Positions 17,553 to 25,209 of a stretch of 42,597 nt of DNA are shown here, one piece after another. The position numbers and the translations under genes were made by a program. Source of the stretch: Rubrivivax gelatinosus (lineage in GTDB: Bacteria > Pseudomonadota > Gammaproteobacteria > Burkholderiales > Burkholderiaceae_C); contig NZ_SLXD01000022.1 of assembly GCF_004340905.1 (NCBI RefSeq), positions 1 to 42,597 on the forward strand, given 5' to 3'. Every line of letters starts with the position of its first letter. The stretch's first letter is position 1. The notes under the pieces are model-generated. The model searched no databases. It was not told where the DNA came from and worked only from the letters and a program-made list of their open reading frames with translations.

Positions 17553-17795
17553 TCAGTCGCCCAGCCCTTCGTGGCGCGCCGCGGCGGCGTAAAGGTCGGC
17601 GGCGAAACCGGGGTCGGTGTTCTCGACCTGGTGCGCCAGCTCGCGCACCACGGCGATGTCGTGCACGCGTTCCGGGGTCACCGGGTGCGGCGTGAAGCGC
17701 TTCATCAGGCGCGAGAACAGCTCGGCGGCGATCAAGGCACCGCGGGGGATCTCCTGCGCGGGTGCGACCGTCTGGACTTCAACGTAAATGCCCAT
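17553..17795 (-). CDS. Hypothetical protein, 80 residues
   Basis: I do not recognise a family. The protein starts 'MGIYVEVQTVAPAQEIPRGA' and has a helical, charged remainder including 'LFSRLMKRFTPHPVTPERVH' and 'LAHQVENTDPGFAADLYAAA'. It has no signal peptide, membrane segment or cysteine. A good AGGAAA ribosome-binding site precedes ATG 17795 and a strong terminator follows, so it is a real single-gene unit. It is divergent from the LysR gene at 17920 across 124 bp of AT-rich DNA, which makes it a likely target of that regulator. Confidence 0.75.
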   Translation of the reverse strand: MGIYVEVQTVAPAQEIPRGALIAAELFSRLMKRFTPHPVTPERVHDIAVVRELAHQVENTDPGFAADLYAAAARHEGLGD

Positions 17796-17919
17796 CGTAT
17801 TTCCTGTCGGCACAACCCTCGTGGGGCTGCGATGGGAGCATTTTCAGGGTTTACCCCATGTCAATCCACTGAATGTTTTGCATCATCAGCATAAACAACG
17901 TTCATATCAGAATCGGATC
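17796..17919. promoter_or_regulatory. Divergent AT-rich spacer between LysR and 80-residue gene
   Basis: This 124-bp spacer is markedly more AT-rich than its flanks and must hold both promoters. An imperfect dyad is visible around 17871-17905 (TGAATGTTTTGCAT against the complement of ATAAACAACGTTCA). It could be a LysR-type binding region, but no clean T-N11-A box can be fixed. Confidence 0.35.
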
Positions 17920-18864
17920 ATGAACTTCCGCACACTCGACCTGAACCTGCTGCGCGTGTTCGATGCGGTGATGACCGAAGGCAGCCTAACGCGCGCCGCC
18001 GAGGTGCTGGCCGTCACGCAGCCCGCGGCCAGCCACTCGCTCAAGCGCCTGCACGAGGCCGTGGGCGAGCCTCTGTTCGTGCGCGGCTCGCACGGCATGA
18101 AGCCGACACCGCGCGCGCAGGCGCTGTGGCCGGTGGTGCGCGAGGGCCTGGCCGAGCTGCAGCGGGCGCTGGCCCCGGAGGAGTTCGACGCGCGCACCCA
18201 GGAGGCGAACTTCCGCATCGCGATGTCCGACGCGCCGGCCTCGGTGCTGACGCCGATCCTCGTGCGCGCGATCGAGGCCCGCCGGGCGCGCGTCGACCTG
18301 CGCCTGGTGCCGCTGACCAGCCGCGACCCGCGCACGATGCTGCGCGACGGCGAGGCCGACCTGGCCGTCGGCCACTTCCCGGAGGCGATCGCGGCCATCG
18401 TCGCCGACGGTCCGCCCTCCGGCCTGCTGCACCGCCAGCTGCACCGCAGCCACTACGTCTGCGTGATGCGCCGGGGCCATCCGCTGGCCGACGCGCTGAC
18501 GCTGGATGCCTTCTGCGAGGCGCACCACGTGCTGGTCAGCTTCTCGGGCCGGCCGCACGGAATGATCGACGAGGCGCTGGCCGCACTCGGCCGGCGCCGG
18601 CGCATCGTGCTCACCGTCAACCAGTACTACACCGCCGGCCGCGTCGTCACGCAGTCGGACCTGATCACGGTGCTGCCGCTGTCCTTCGTCGCCGCCACCG
18701 GAACGCCGCAGCGGCTCGTGACGCGCACGCTGCCGGCGCCGGTGACGCTGCCGCCGGTGGGCGTGCACATGGTCTGGCCGGCACGACAGGACGGCGACCC
18801 GGCGCAGCGCTGGCTGCGTGCGCTGGTGCAGCAGGCGGTCGGCCGGGAGATCCCGGCCGAGTGA
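17920..18864 (+). CDS. LysR-family transcriptional regulator
   Basis: This 314-residue regulator has the LysR winged HTH at residues 1-65 ('MNFRTLDLNLLRVFDAVMTE', 'AAEVLAVTQPAASHSLKRLH') and a C-terminal periplasmic-binding-like effector domain ('FRIAMSDAPASVLTPILVRA', 'EADLAVGHF', 'RSHYVCVMRRGHPLA'). The opening 'FRTLDLNLL' and 'YYTAGRVVTQSDLITVLP' are typical of the NodD/PcpR-like subgroup, which senses aromatic or phenolic inducers. ATG 17920 is the standard LysR start; an upstream extension in frame lacks domain sequence. Probable targets are the divergent 80-residue gene and itself. Confidence 0.94.
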   Translation: MNFRTLDLNLLRVFDAVMTEGSLTRAAEVLAVTQPAASHSLKRLHEAVGEPLFVRGSHGMKPTPRAQALWPVVREGLAELQRALAPEEFDARTQEANFRIAMSDAPASVLTPILVRAIEARRARVDLRLVPLTSRDPRTMLRDGEADLAVGHFPEAIAAIVADGPPSGLLHRQLHRSHYVCVMRRGHPLADALTLDAFCEAHHVLVSFSGRPHGMIDEALAALGRRRRIVLTVNQYYTAGRVVTQSDLITVLPLSFVAATGTPQRLVTRTLPAPVTLPPVGVHMVWPARQDGDPAQRWLRALVQQAVGREIPAE

Positions 18865-18867
18865 GCA

Positions 18868-20064
18868 TCAGACGACCGCGGCGATCGCCTCGGCCGTGCG
18901 CTCGACGTTGCCGCTGTTGAGCCCGGCCACGCAGATGCGGCCCGAGCGCACGAGGTAGACGCCGAACTCCTCGCGCAGCCGGTCGACCTGCTGAGCCGAC
19001 AGGCCGGTGTAGCTGAACATGCCGCGCTGGCTGAGGAAGTAGCCGAAGTCGCGCCCCGGCTTGCGCGCCGCGAGCACCTCGTGCAGCGCCCGGCGCATCG
19101 CCAGGATGCGCTCGCGCATCGCCGCGACGTCGGCCTCCCACGAAGCGCGCAGCCCCGGCTCGCCGAGCACGCGTGCGACGACGCCGGCCGCATGCAGCCC
19201 CGGGCTGGAGTAGTTGCGGCGCACCGTGGCCTTCATCTGGCCGAGCACGAGCTCGGCCTCGGCGCGATCGGCGCACACCACCGACAGCGCGCCGGCGCGT
19301 TCGCCGTACAGGCTCATGCTCTTGGAGAACGAGTTCGAGACGAAGAACGGCAGCCCGGCCTCGGCCAGCGTGCGGATCGCGAAGGCGTCCTGCTCGATGC
19401 CGTCGCCGTAGCCCTGGTAGGCGATGTCCAGGAACGGGATCAGGCCGCGCTCGCGCACGATCGTCACCAGCTCGCTCCACTGCGCCTGCGACAGGTCGAC
19501 ACCGGTCGGGTTGTGGCAGCAGGCGTGCAGCAGCACGACGTCGCCGGCCGGCAGGCCGCGCAGCGTCTCGCACAAACGATCGAAGGCGACGCCGCCGGTG
19601 GCCGCGTCGTAGTACGGGTAGGCCTTCACGGCCAGGCCGGCGCCTTCGAAGATCGAGCGGTGGTTGTCCCAGGTCGGGTCGCTGACCCAGACCGTGCTGG
19701 CCGCAAACCAGCGCTTCAGGAAGTCGGCGCCGACCTTCAGGCCGCCGCTGGAACCGATGGTCTGCAGCGTCGCGACGCGGCCCTCGGCGACGGCGGCGCT
19801 GGCGGCGCCGAACAGCAGCGTCTGCACCGCCGCGCGCATCGGGCCCGAACCTTCCATCGGCAGATAGGGCTTGGGGCCGGATTCGGCCAGCAGCTGCGCC
19901 TCGGCCTGGCGCACGCAGTCGAGCACCGGGATGCGGCCGGCATCGTCGAAGTAGATGCCGATCGAGAGGTTCACCTTGGCCGGGCGCGGGTCGCGGCCGA
20001 AGGCCTCGTTGAGCGACAGGATCGGGTCGCCCGCGTAGGGCTCGAGGTGGGAGAAGACGGTCAT
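18868..20064 (-). CDS. Aromatic/aspartate aminotransferase (class I)
   Basis: This 398-residue PLP enzyme of the AspC/TyrB group transfers amino groups between aspartate or aromatic amino acids and 2-oxoglutarate. It begins 'MTVFSHLEPYAGDPILSLNE', has 'YLPMEGSGPMRAAVQ', the cofactor-binding 'HNPTGVDL' (184-191) and the Schiff-base lysine Lys248 in 'SNSFSKSMSLYGERAGAL'. It ends with the substrate-carboxylate arginine region 'SGRICVAGLNSGN'. The family length is about 400. ATG 20064 overlaps the TGA of the glutathione peroxidase gene (ATGA), so the two are cotranscribed. AspC and TyrB cannot be separated from sequence alone, though the 'YLPMEG' motif is common in tyrosine-type members. Confidence 0.94.
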   Translation of the reverse strand: MTVFSHLEPYAGDPILSLNEAFGRDPRPAKVNLSIGIYFDDAGRIPVLDCVRQAEAQLLAESGPKPYLPMEGSGPMRAAVQTLLFGAASAAVAEGRVATLQTIGSSGGLKVGADFLKRWFAASTVWVSDPTWDNHRSIFEGAGLAVKAYPYYDAATGGVAFDRLCETLRGLPAGDVVLLHACCHNPTGVDLSQAQWSELVTIVRERGLIPFLDIAYQGYGDGIEQDAFAIRTLAEAGLPFFVSNSFSKSMSLYGERAGALSVVCADRAEAELVLGQMKATVRRNYSSPGLHAAGVVARVLGEPGLRASWEADVAAMRERILAMRRALHEVLAARKPGRDFGYFLSQRGMFSYTGLSAQQVDRLREEFGVYLVRSGRICVAGLNSGNVERTAEAIAAVV

Positions 20065-20549
20065 GCCGAAAGCGCTTTCTCGATGTCGGCGGCCAGCGAG
20101 GCCGGAGAGTCGGTCGGCGCGTAACGCTTGAGCACGCGTCCGTCGCGGCCGACGAGGAATTTGGTGAAGTTCCACTTCACCGCCTGGGTGCCAAGCACGC
20201 CGCGCGCCTCGGTGGTGAGCCACTGCCACAACGGATGCGCGTCGCCGCCGTTGACCTTCACCTTGGCCATCATCGGGAAGCTGACGCCGTAGTTCATCTG
20301 GCAGAACGAGGCGATCTCGTCGTTGCTGCCCGGGTCCTGAGCACCAAACTCGTTGCTGGGGAATCCCAGGATCACGAGGCCGCGCTCGCGGTAGGCCTGC
20401 CAGAGCTGTTCGAGCCCGGCGAACTGCGGCGTGAAGCCGCAACGGCTGGCGGTGTTGACGACGAGCACCACCTGGCCTTCATAGGAAGACAGCGGCGCGG
20501 GGCGGCCGTCGATCGTGACGGCGTCGAAATCGGACAGGGTCGCGGCCAT
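20061..20549 (-). CDS. Glutathione peroxidase-family thiol peroxidase
   Basis: This 162-residue cytoplasmic peroxidase of the BtuE/Gpx type has peroxidatic Cys37 in 'NTASRCGFTPQ', Gln71 in 'FPSNEFGAQDPG', and Trp126/Asn127 in 'VKWNFTKFLV', completing the catalytic tetrad. Cys83 ('ASFCQMNYGV') matches the resolving cysteine of yeast Gpx3-like enzymes, so thioredoxin rather than glutathione is the likely reductant. It heads a two-gene unit with the aminotransferase. Minus-strand TAGGAT upstream is a possible -10. The divergent receiver-domain gene starts 110 bp away. Confidence 0.94.
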   Translation of the reverse strand: MAATLSDFDAVTIDGRPAPLSSYEGQVVLVVNTASRCGFTPQFAGLEQLWQAYRERGLVILGFPSNEFGAQDPGSNDEIASFCQMNYGVSFPMMAKVKVNGGDAHPLWQWLTTEARGVLGTQAVKWNFTKFLVGRDGRVLKRYAPTDSPASLAADIEKALSA

Positions 20550-20604
20550 CGGAGCTCCGGTCGTGACGAAACGCGCATCCTAAGCCCCCGTCTGATGACT
20601 GGCG

Positions 20605-20634
20605 TTGACACGGCCGATTGGCGCCGCGCAGCAT
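20605..20634 (+). promoter_or_regulatory. Possible promoter of the receiver-domain gene
   Basis: A perfect -35 hexamer TTGACA (20605-20610) is followed after 18 bp by CAGCAT (20629-20634), which matches the -10 consensus at 3 of 6 positions including the key A2 and T6. It lies 24 bp before the ATG at 20659. Confidence 0.35.
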
Positions 20635-20658
20635 CGTCGTCCGCGCCCCGTCACCGCC

Positions 20659-21393
20659 ATGCTGCACCGCCTCCACCTGCTCGGCTTCAGCGTCTTCGAG
20701 CGCAGCACGCTCGCCAGCTGCGTGCGCCTGGCCGCCACGCGCGAGCCGGGTTACGTGCTCGCACCCGACCCCGACGGCGCCGATTTCCTCATCGCCGACG
20801 CCGACGATGTCGATGCCGTGCTCAGCACGACGGCCGCCGGCCGTGTCGCCGACGCGGTCTTCGTCGGCCGCCACGCACCCGAAGGCGCCGCGGCCTGGAT
20901 GCCTCGGCCGCTGGACGCGCTGCTGCTGCTGCGCGAACTGGACGCCATCGTCGCGATGCGCGGCGCCGCCGCACCGGCCGAGCGCCGCCGCTTCGTGCCG
21001 CACGCGCTGATCGTCGACGACAGCGAGGTCGCCACGCGCTACCTCGCCGGCCGCCTGGAGCGCCTGGGCCTGCCCAGCATCGCCGCACGGACCAGCGGCC
21101 AGGCGCTCGAACGCCTGGCCCGCCAGCGCTTCGAGTTCGTCTTCGTCGACGTCGAGCTCGGCGACACGAGCGAACTCGACGGCCTGGCGCTGTGCCGGCG
21201 CCTGCGCCGCGAGCCCAGCCCGGGCGCCCGCGGCGCGGTCCTGGTGCTGGTCTCGGCGCACCACGGCGAGGTCGACCGGGTGCGCGGTGCGCTCGCCGGC
21301 GCCGATGCCTACCTCGGCAAACCGCTGGACGACGACGAGCTGACGCGCCTGGTGTCGCGGCCGCCGCGCGCCGCGGCACCGGCCAGCCACTGA
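20659..21393 (+). CDS. Receiver-domain protein with degenerate N-terminal module
   Basis: This 244-residue soluble protein has a complete CheY-like receiver at its C-terminus: acidic pair Asp120/Asp121 ('LIVDD'), phosphoacceptor Asp164 ('FVFVDVEL'), Ser199 and Lys221 ('LGKPL'). The N-terminal 100 residues have a similar alpha/beta rhythm ('GADFLIADADDVDAVL', 'ADAVFVG', 'WMPRPLDALLLLREL') but no phosphoacceptor aspartate, suggesting a degenerate pseudo-receiver. There is no output domain or partner kinase nearby. It probably acts by protein-protein contact, for example in a phosphorelay or motility pathway. ATG 20659 is chosen over an in-frame start 54 bp upstream, which would overlap the promoter. 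Confidence 0.85.
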   Translation: MLHRLHLLGFSVFERSTLASCVRLAATREPGYVLAPDPDGADFLIADADDVDAVLSTTAAGRVADAVFVGRHAPEGAAAWMPRPLDALLLLRELDAIVAMRGAAAPAERRRFVPHALIVDDSEVATRYLAGRLERLGLPSIAARTSGQALERLARQRFEFVFVDVELGDTSELDGLALCRRLRREPSPGARGAVLVLVSAHHGEVDRVRGALAGADAYLGKPLDDDELTRLVSRPPRAAAPASH

Positions 21394-21397
21394 AACA

Positions 21398-22291
21398 TCA
21401 GCGGGCCGCCAGCAGCGCCGCCCCGACGATCAGCGCGCCCCCGGCCAGCAGCGGCAGCGTGATCGCCGCCGCGCCCAGCAGCGCCGCCGAGACCGAGGCG
21501 AACAGCACCTCGGTGATCATGACCACCGCCGTCGCGTTGGCCGGCAATCGCGCCGCACCGTACTGCAGCGCCAGATTGCCGCCGAGGAAGAACACCGCCA
21601 GCAGCAGCACGCCGGCGATCCAGCCGGGCGCCGGGGCCGGCGGCATCGGCACCGCGCCGTGCGCGGCCAGCACCGCCGCCAGCGGCCCGGCGACGACGAC
21701 GCCACCGAGGAACATCGCCAGCGCGCGCGCCGACTGCGGCCGCTGCGCCTCGCGCCGCAGCATCACGTTGTTCAGCGCGAAGCTGAAGCCGCCGGCGATG
21801 CCCAGCCACTCGGGCAGCGTGCGCGGCAGCGGCAGGCCGCCGCCCTCGGGCCAGAGCACGACGGCCGCACCGGCCAGCGCCATCGCGACGCGCAGCGCCG
21901 CGGCACGCGTCAGGCGTTCGTTCAGCAGCAGCCGCGCCAGCAACACCGTCCACAGCGGCATCAGATAGAACAGCAGCACGACGCGCACGACGTCGCCGAC
22001 GGTCACGCCCCAGTTGAAGGTCGCATTGGTCGTGCCGGCGGCGGCCACCAGCACCCACAGCACCGGGGTGCGCAGCAGCTCGCGCCAGGCCGACGGCCGC
22101 CAGGCCGAGATGGCCAGCACGACGCTGCCGTAGACCGCGACGGTGGCCCACAACGGGTGCAGGCCCAGCGCCTGCAGTTCGCGCAGCGGCCACCAGGAGA
22201 GGCCCCAGACGAAGGCGTTGGCCAGCAGCGCGAGCGCCGGCGCCGCCGCGCCGGGGCTGCCGGCGCGCGGCGCGGCGAGCTCAATGGCCAT
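21398..22291 (-). CDS. EamA/DMT-superfamily transporter
   Basis: This 297-residue inner-membrane protein has about ten hydrophobic helices arranged as two EamA repeats. 'ALALLANAFVWGLSWWPLRE' is the first helix. 'VLLFYLMPLWTVLLARLLLN', ending with the E-R pattern 'NERLT', marks the end of repeat one, and 'MITEVLFASVSAALLG' the equivalent place in repeat two. The family exports amino acids, nucleotides or metabolites; the substrate here is unknown. Its ATG (22291) lies inside the last codons of lplT with an 11-bp overlap, so it is cotranslated with that gene. Confidence 0.92.
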   Translation of the reverse strand: MAIELAAPRAGSPGAAAPALALLANAFVWGLSWWPLRELQALGLHPLWATVAVYGSVVLAISAWRPSAWRELLRTPVLWVLVAAAGTTNATFNWGVTVGDVVRVVLLFYLMPLWTVLLARLLLNERLTRAAALRVAMALAGAAVVLWPEGGGLPLPRTLPEWLGIAGGFSFALNNVMLRREAQRPQSARALAMFLGGVVVAGPLAAVLAAHGAVPMPPAPAPGWIAGVLLLAVFFLGGNLALQYGAARLPANATAVVMITEVLFASVSAALLGAAAITLPLLAGGALIVGAALLAAR

Positions 22292-23558
22292 CGGTGCGCG
22301 CGATCACGAGCAGGCGCTCGACCTCGTCCTTGTGCTCGATGACGTTGCGCCGGTGCCAGCGCCGGATCGTCTCCATGATGCCGGCGACGACCAGACCGAA
22401 GACCGTGATCGCGGCGAAGGCCGACAGCTCGAAGCGCGTCATGCCGGCGTAGAAGGCGCCCAGCGCCAGGATGCAGGCCTGCTCGTTGAAGTTCTGCACC
22501 GCGATCGAACGTCCGGCGCCCATCAGGTTGTGGCCGCGGTGCTGCAGCAGCGCGTTCATCGGCACGACGAGGTAGCCGCCGGCGGCACCCAGCAGCAGCA
22601 GGAAGGGGATCGCGACGTACAGGTCGCGGATCAGGTTGAGCCCCATCAGCAGCACGCCCATCAGCACGCCCAGCGGGATCACCGCGGTGGCGCGGTCCAG
22701 GCGCATGCGCATCGAGGCCACGACCGCACCGACGGCCACGCCGACCGACACCACGCCGGCCAGCGACGAGGCCTGCGTTGTCGAGTAGCCCAGCGCCGCG
22801 GCGGCCCAGGGGAAGACGATGATGCGCAGGTTGCCGCCGACGCCCCAGAACATCGTCGTCGTGGCCAGCGAGATCTGGCCCAGCTTGTCCGACCACAGGC
22901 GCGCGTTGCAGCGCGAGAAGTCGCGCACCAGCCACAGCGGGTTGGACGGCAGCGGCTGCAGCGGCGCGTCGGTGCGCGGGATGTAGAGGTTGAACAGCGC
23001 CGCCAGCGCGTAGACGAAGAGCAGCACGCAGATCGCGGCCTCGGCCGGCATGTCCACGCCGGTGTCGATGAACGGCAGGTCCAGGCCCAGCAGCGCCGGC
23101 GCGATGTGCGGCCCGACGAGCTGGCCGCCGAGCACGGTGCCGAGGATGACACTGGCGATCGTCAGCCCCTCGATCCAGCCGTTGGCCTTGACCAGCTGCG
23201 ACGGCGGCAGCAGCTCGGTGAGGATGCCGTACTTGGCCGGCGAGTAGGCCGCCGCGCCCAGCCCGACGATCGAGTACGCCAGCAGCGGGTGGCCGCCGAA
23301 GAGCATCAGCAGGCAGCCGACGATCTTGATGCCGTTGGAGATCAGCATCACGCGGCCCTTCGGGATCGCGTCGGCGAAGGCGCCGAGGAAGGGCGCGAGC
23401 ACGACGTAGAAGAGCGCGAAGACGACCGCGAGCACCGGCACGTGCCAGCTGGGCGCCTGGCTGCTGCGCAGCAGTTCGATCGCAGCGACGGTGAGCCCGT
23501 TGTCGGCCAGCGAACTGCAGAACTGCGCCGACATGATGGTCGAGAAACCTTTTTTCAT
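22281..23558 (-). CDS. lplT: Lysophospholipid transporter LplT
   Basis: This 425-residue major-facilitator protein has twelve predicted helices and matches LplT, which flips lysophospholipids across the inner membrane for re-acylation. The N-terminus 'MKKGFSTIMSAQFCSSLADN' and 'YSPAKYGILTELLPPSQLVK' are characteristic, as are 'ANGWIEGLTIASVILG' and 'AVQNFNEQACILALGAFY'. In enterobacteria lplT is next to aas (acyltransferase); here the partner position is taken by an EamA transporter gene. A possible promoter lies at 23630-23658. The gene diverges from alr. Confidence 0.94.
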   Translation of the reverse strand: MKKGFSTIMSAQFCSSLADNGLTVAAIELLRSSQAPSWHVPVLAVVFALFYVVLAPFLGAFADAIPKGRVMLISNGIKIVGCLLMLFGGHPLLAYSIVGLGAAAYSPAKYGILTELLPPSQLVKANGWIEGLTIASVILGTVLGGQLVGPHIAPALLGLDLPFIDTGVDMPAEAAICVLLFVYALAALFNLYIPRTDAPLQPLPSNPLWLVRDFSRCNARLWSDKLGQISLATTTMFWGVGGNLRIIVFPWAAAALGYSTTQASSLAGVVSVGVAVGAVVASMRMRLDRATAVIPLGVLMGVLLMGLNLIRDLYVAIPFLLLLGAAGGYLVVPMNALLQHRGHNLMGAGRSIAVQNFNEQACILALGAFYAGMTRFELSAFAAITVFGLVVAGIMETIRRWHRRNVIEHKDEVERLLVIARTDGH

Positions 23559-23629
23559 CTGTCGCGCGCGCAGCCGGGAACGCCGGTTCCGGGCGCCAGT
23601 CCTGTCTCTCCATCCTTTCGGGCAGGCGG

Positions 23630-23658
23630 TTTATAGCACGGTGGCATCCTCGTTCCGA
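23630..23658 (-). promoter_or_regulatory. Possible lplT-eamA promoter
   Basis: On the minus strand a -10-like TATAAA (complement of 23630-23635) lies 17 bp from TCGGAA (complement of 23653-23658), a 3-of-6 match to the -35 hexamer. It would give a 5' leader of roughly 65 bases before the lplT ATG at 23558. Confidence 0.35.
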
Positions 23659-23698
23659 AGGACGTAAGCCACGGGTCGGCTGGCAAAATGGCCCGGCC

Positions 23699-24787
23699 AT
23701 GCCGCGCCCGATCGAAGCCCTCGTCCACGTCCCCGCCCTCGCCCACAACCTGCAGCGCGCCCGCGCGCTGGCCCCCGACGCCCGCGTCTGGGCGGTCGTC
23801 AAGGCCAACGCCTACGGCCACGGCATCGAGCGTGCGTACGACGGATTGCGCGGCGCCGACGGCTTCGCGCTGCTGGACCTGGCCGAGGCCGAACGCCTGC
23901 GCACGCTGGGCTGGCGCGGCCCGATCCTGCTGCTCGAAGGCGTGTTCGAGCCGCGCGACCTGGAACTGTGTTCGCGCCTGGACCTGTGGCACGCGGTGCA
24001 CTGCAACGAGCAGATCGACTGGCTGGCGGCGCACAAGACGCAGCGCCCGCACCGCGTGTTCCTGAAGATGAACAGCGGCATGAACCGCCTCGGTTTCACG
24101 CCGACGGCCCTGCGCGGCGCCTGGGCCCGGCTGGACGCGCTGCCGCAGGTCGACGAGATCTCGCTGATCACCCACTTCTCCGACGCCGACGGCCCGCGCG
24201 GCATCGCCCACCAGATCGCCGCCTTCGAGACCGCGACGCAGGACCTGCCGGGCGAACGCTGCCTGTCCAACAGCGCCGCGCTGCTGCGCCACGGCGTCAA
24301 GAACGACTGGGTGCGCGCCGGCATCCTGCTGTACGGCAGCGCGCCCGACTTCCCCGAACACGGCATCGAGCACTGGGAGCTGCGGCCGACGATGACGCTG
24401 CGCTCGCGCATCATCGCCACGCAGACCCTGGCCGCCGGCGACACCGTCGGCTACGGCAGCAGCTTCACCGCGCCGGGCCCGATGCGCGTGGGCATCGTCG
24501 CCTGCGGCTACGCCGACGGCTACCCGCGGCTGTGCCCCACCGGCACGCCGGCGCTGGTCGACGGCCGGCGCACGCGCACCATCGGCCGGGTCTCGATGGA
24601 CATGCTCGAGGTCGACCTGACCGAGCTGCCCGACGCCGGCATCGGCAGCGAGGTCACGCTCTGGGGCCGCGGCCCCGGTGGCAGCGTGCTGCCGATCGAC
24701 GAGGTGGCACGCGCCGCCGGCACGATCGGCTACGAGCTGATGTGTGCCGTCGCGCCGCGCGTGACGATGCGCGGCGCCGAGGACTGA
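23699..24787 (+). CDS. alr: Alanine racemase
   Basis: This 362-residue PLP enzyme interconverts L- and D-alanine to supply peptidoglycan synthesis. PLP lysine Lys35 lies in 'WAVVKANAYGHG', and the second catalytic base Tyr252 in 'TVGYGSSFTAPG'. Substrate-binding 'MNSGMNRLGF' (124-133) and the C-terminal 'GRVSMDMLEVDLTEL' are also present. Fold order is the N-terminal TIM barrel then a beta domain. It diverges from lplT and is followed by arfB, whose ATG shares its A with the alr stop. It could be the biosynthetic or the catabolic isozyme; the house-keeping neighbours favour the former. Confidence 0.97.
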   Translation: MPRPIEALVHVPALAHNLQRARALAPDARVWAVVKANAYGHGIERAYDGLRGADGFALLDLAEAERLRTLGWRGPILLLEGVFEPRDLELCSRLDLWHAVHCNEQIDWLAAHKTQRPHRVFLKMNSGMNRLGFTPTALRGAWARLDALPQVDEISLITHFSDADGPRGIAHQIAAFETATQDLPGERCLSNSAALLRHGVKNDWVRAGILLYGSAPDFPEHGIEHWELRPTMTLRSRIIATQTLAAGDTVGYGSSFTAPGPMRVGIVACGYADGYPRLCPTGTPALVDGRRTRTIGRVSMDMLEVDLTELPDAGIGSEVTLWGRGPGGSVLPIDEVARAAGTIGYELMCAVAPRVTMRGAED

Positions 24788-25197
24788 TGGCCGCGCCGCC
24801 GCCGTGCGTCGACCGCCGCGAGGTCGAGTTCGCGGCGATCCGCGCCCAGGGCGCCGGCGGGCAGAACGTCAACAAGGTGTCGAACGCGGTGCACCTGCGT
24901 TTCGACATCCGCGCCTCGTCGCTGCCGGGCCCGATCAAGGAACGGCTGCTGGCGACACCCGACCAGCGCATCGGCGCCGACGGCGTCGTCGTCATCAAGG
25001 CGCAGACCCACCGCAGCCTGCCACGCAACCAGGCCGACGCGCTGGCACGGCTGCAGGCGCTGGTCGACGCCGCGGCCGAGGTCCAGGCCCCGCGCCGGGC
25101 GACGAAACCGACCTGGTCGTCCAAGCAGCGCCGGCTGCAGGGCAAGGCGCGCGATGCCCAGGTCAAGGCCGGACGCGGCCGCGTGCGCGACTTCTGA
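24787..25197 (+). CDS. arfB: Alternative ribosome-rescue factor / peptidyl-tRNA hydrolase ArfB
   Basis: This 136-residue release-factor-like protein frees stalled ribosomes that lack a stop codon. It has the catalytic GGQ at residues 24-26 in 'AQGAGGQNVNKVSNAVHLRF', then the domain-3 fold and a basic, unstructured C-terminal tail ('TKPTWSSKQRRLQGKARDAQ') that occupies the empty mRNA channel. Length and tail match YaeJ/ArfB. The ATG at 24787 overlaps the alr stop (TGATG), so translation is probably coupled. Confidence 0.95.
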   Translation: MAAPPPCVDRREVEFAAIRAQGAGGQNVNKVSNAVHLRFDIRASSLPGPIKERLLATPDQRIGADGVVVIKAQTHRSLPRNQADALARLQALVDAAAEVQAPRRATKPTWSSKQRRLQGKARDAQVKAGRGRVRDF

Positions 25198-25209
25198 CAG
25201 GATCCCTCC

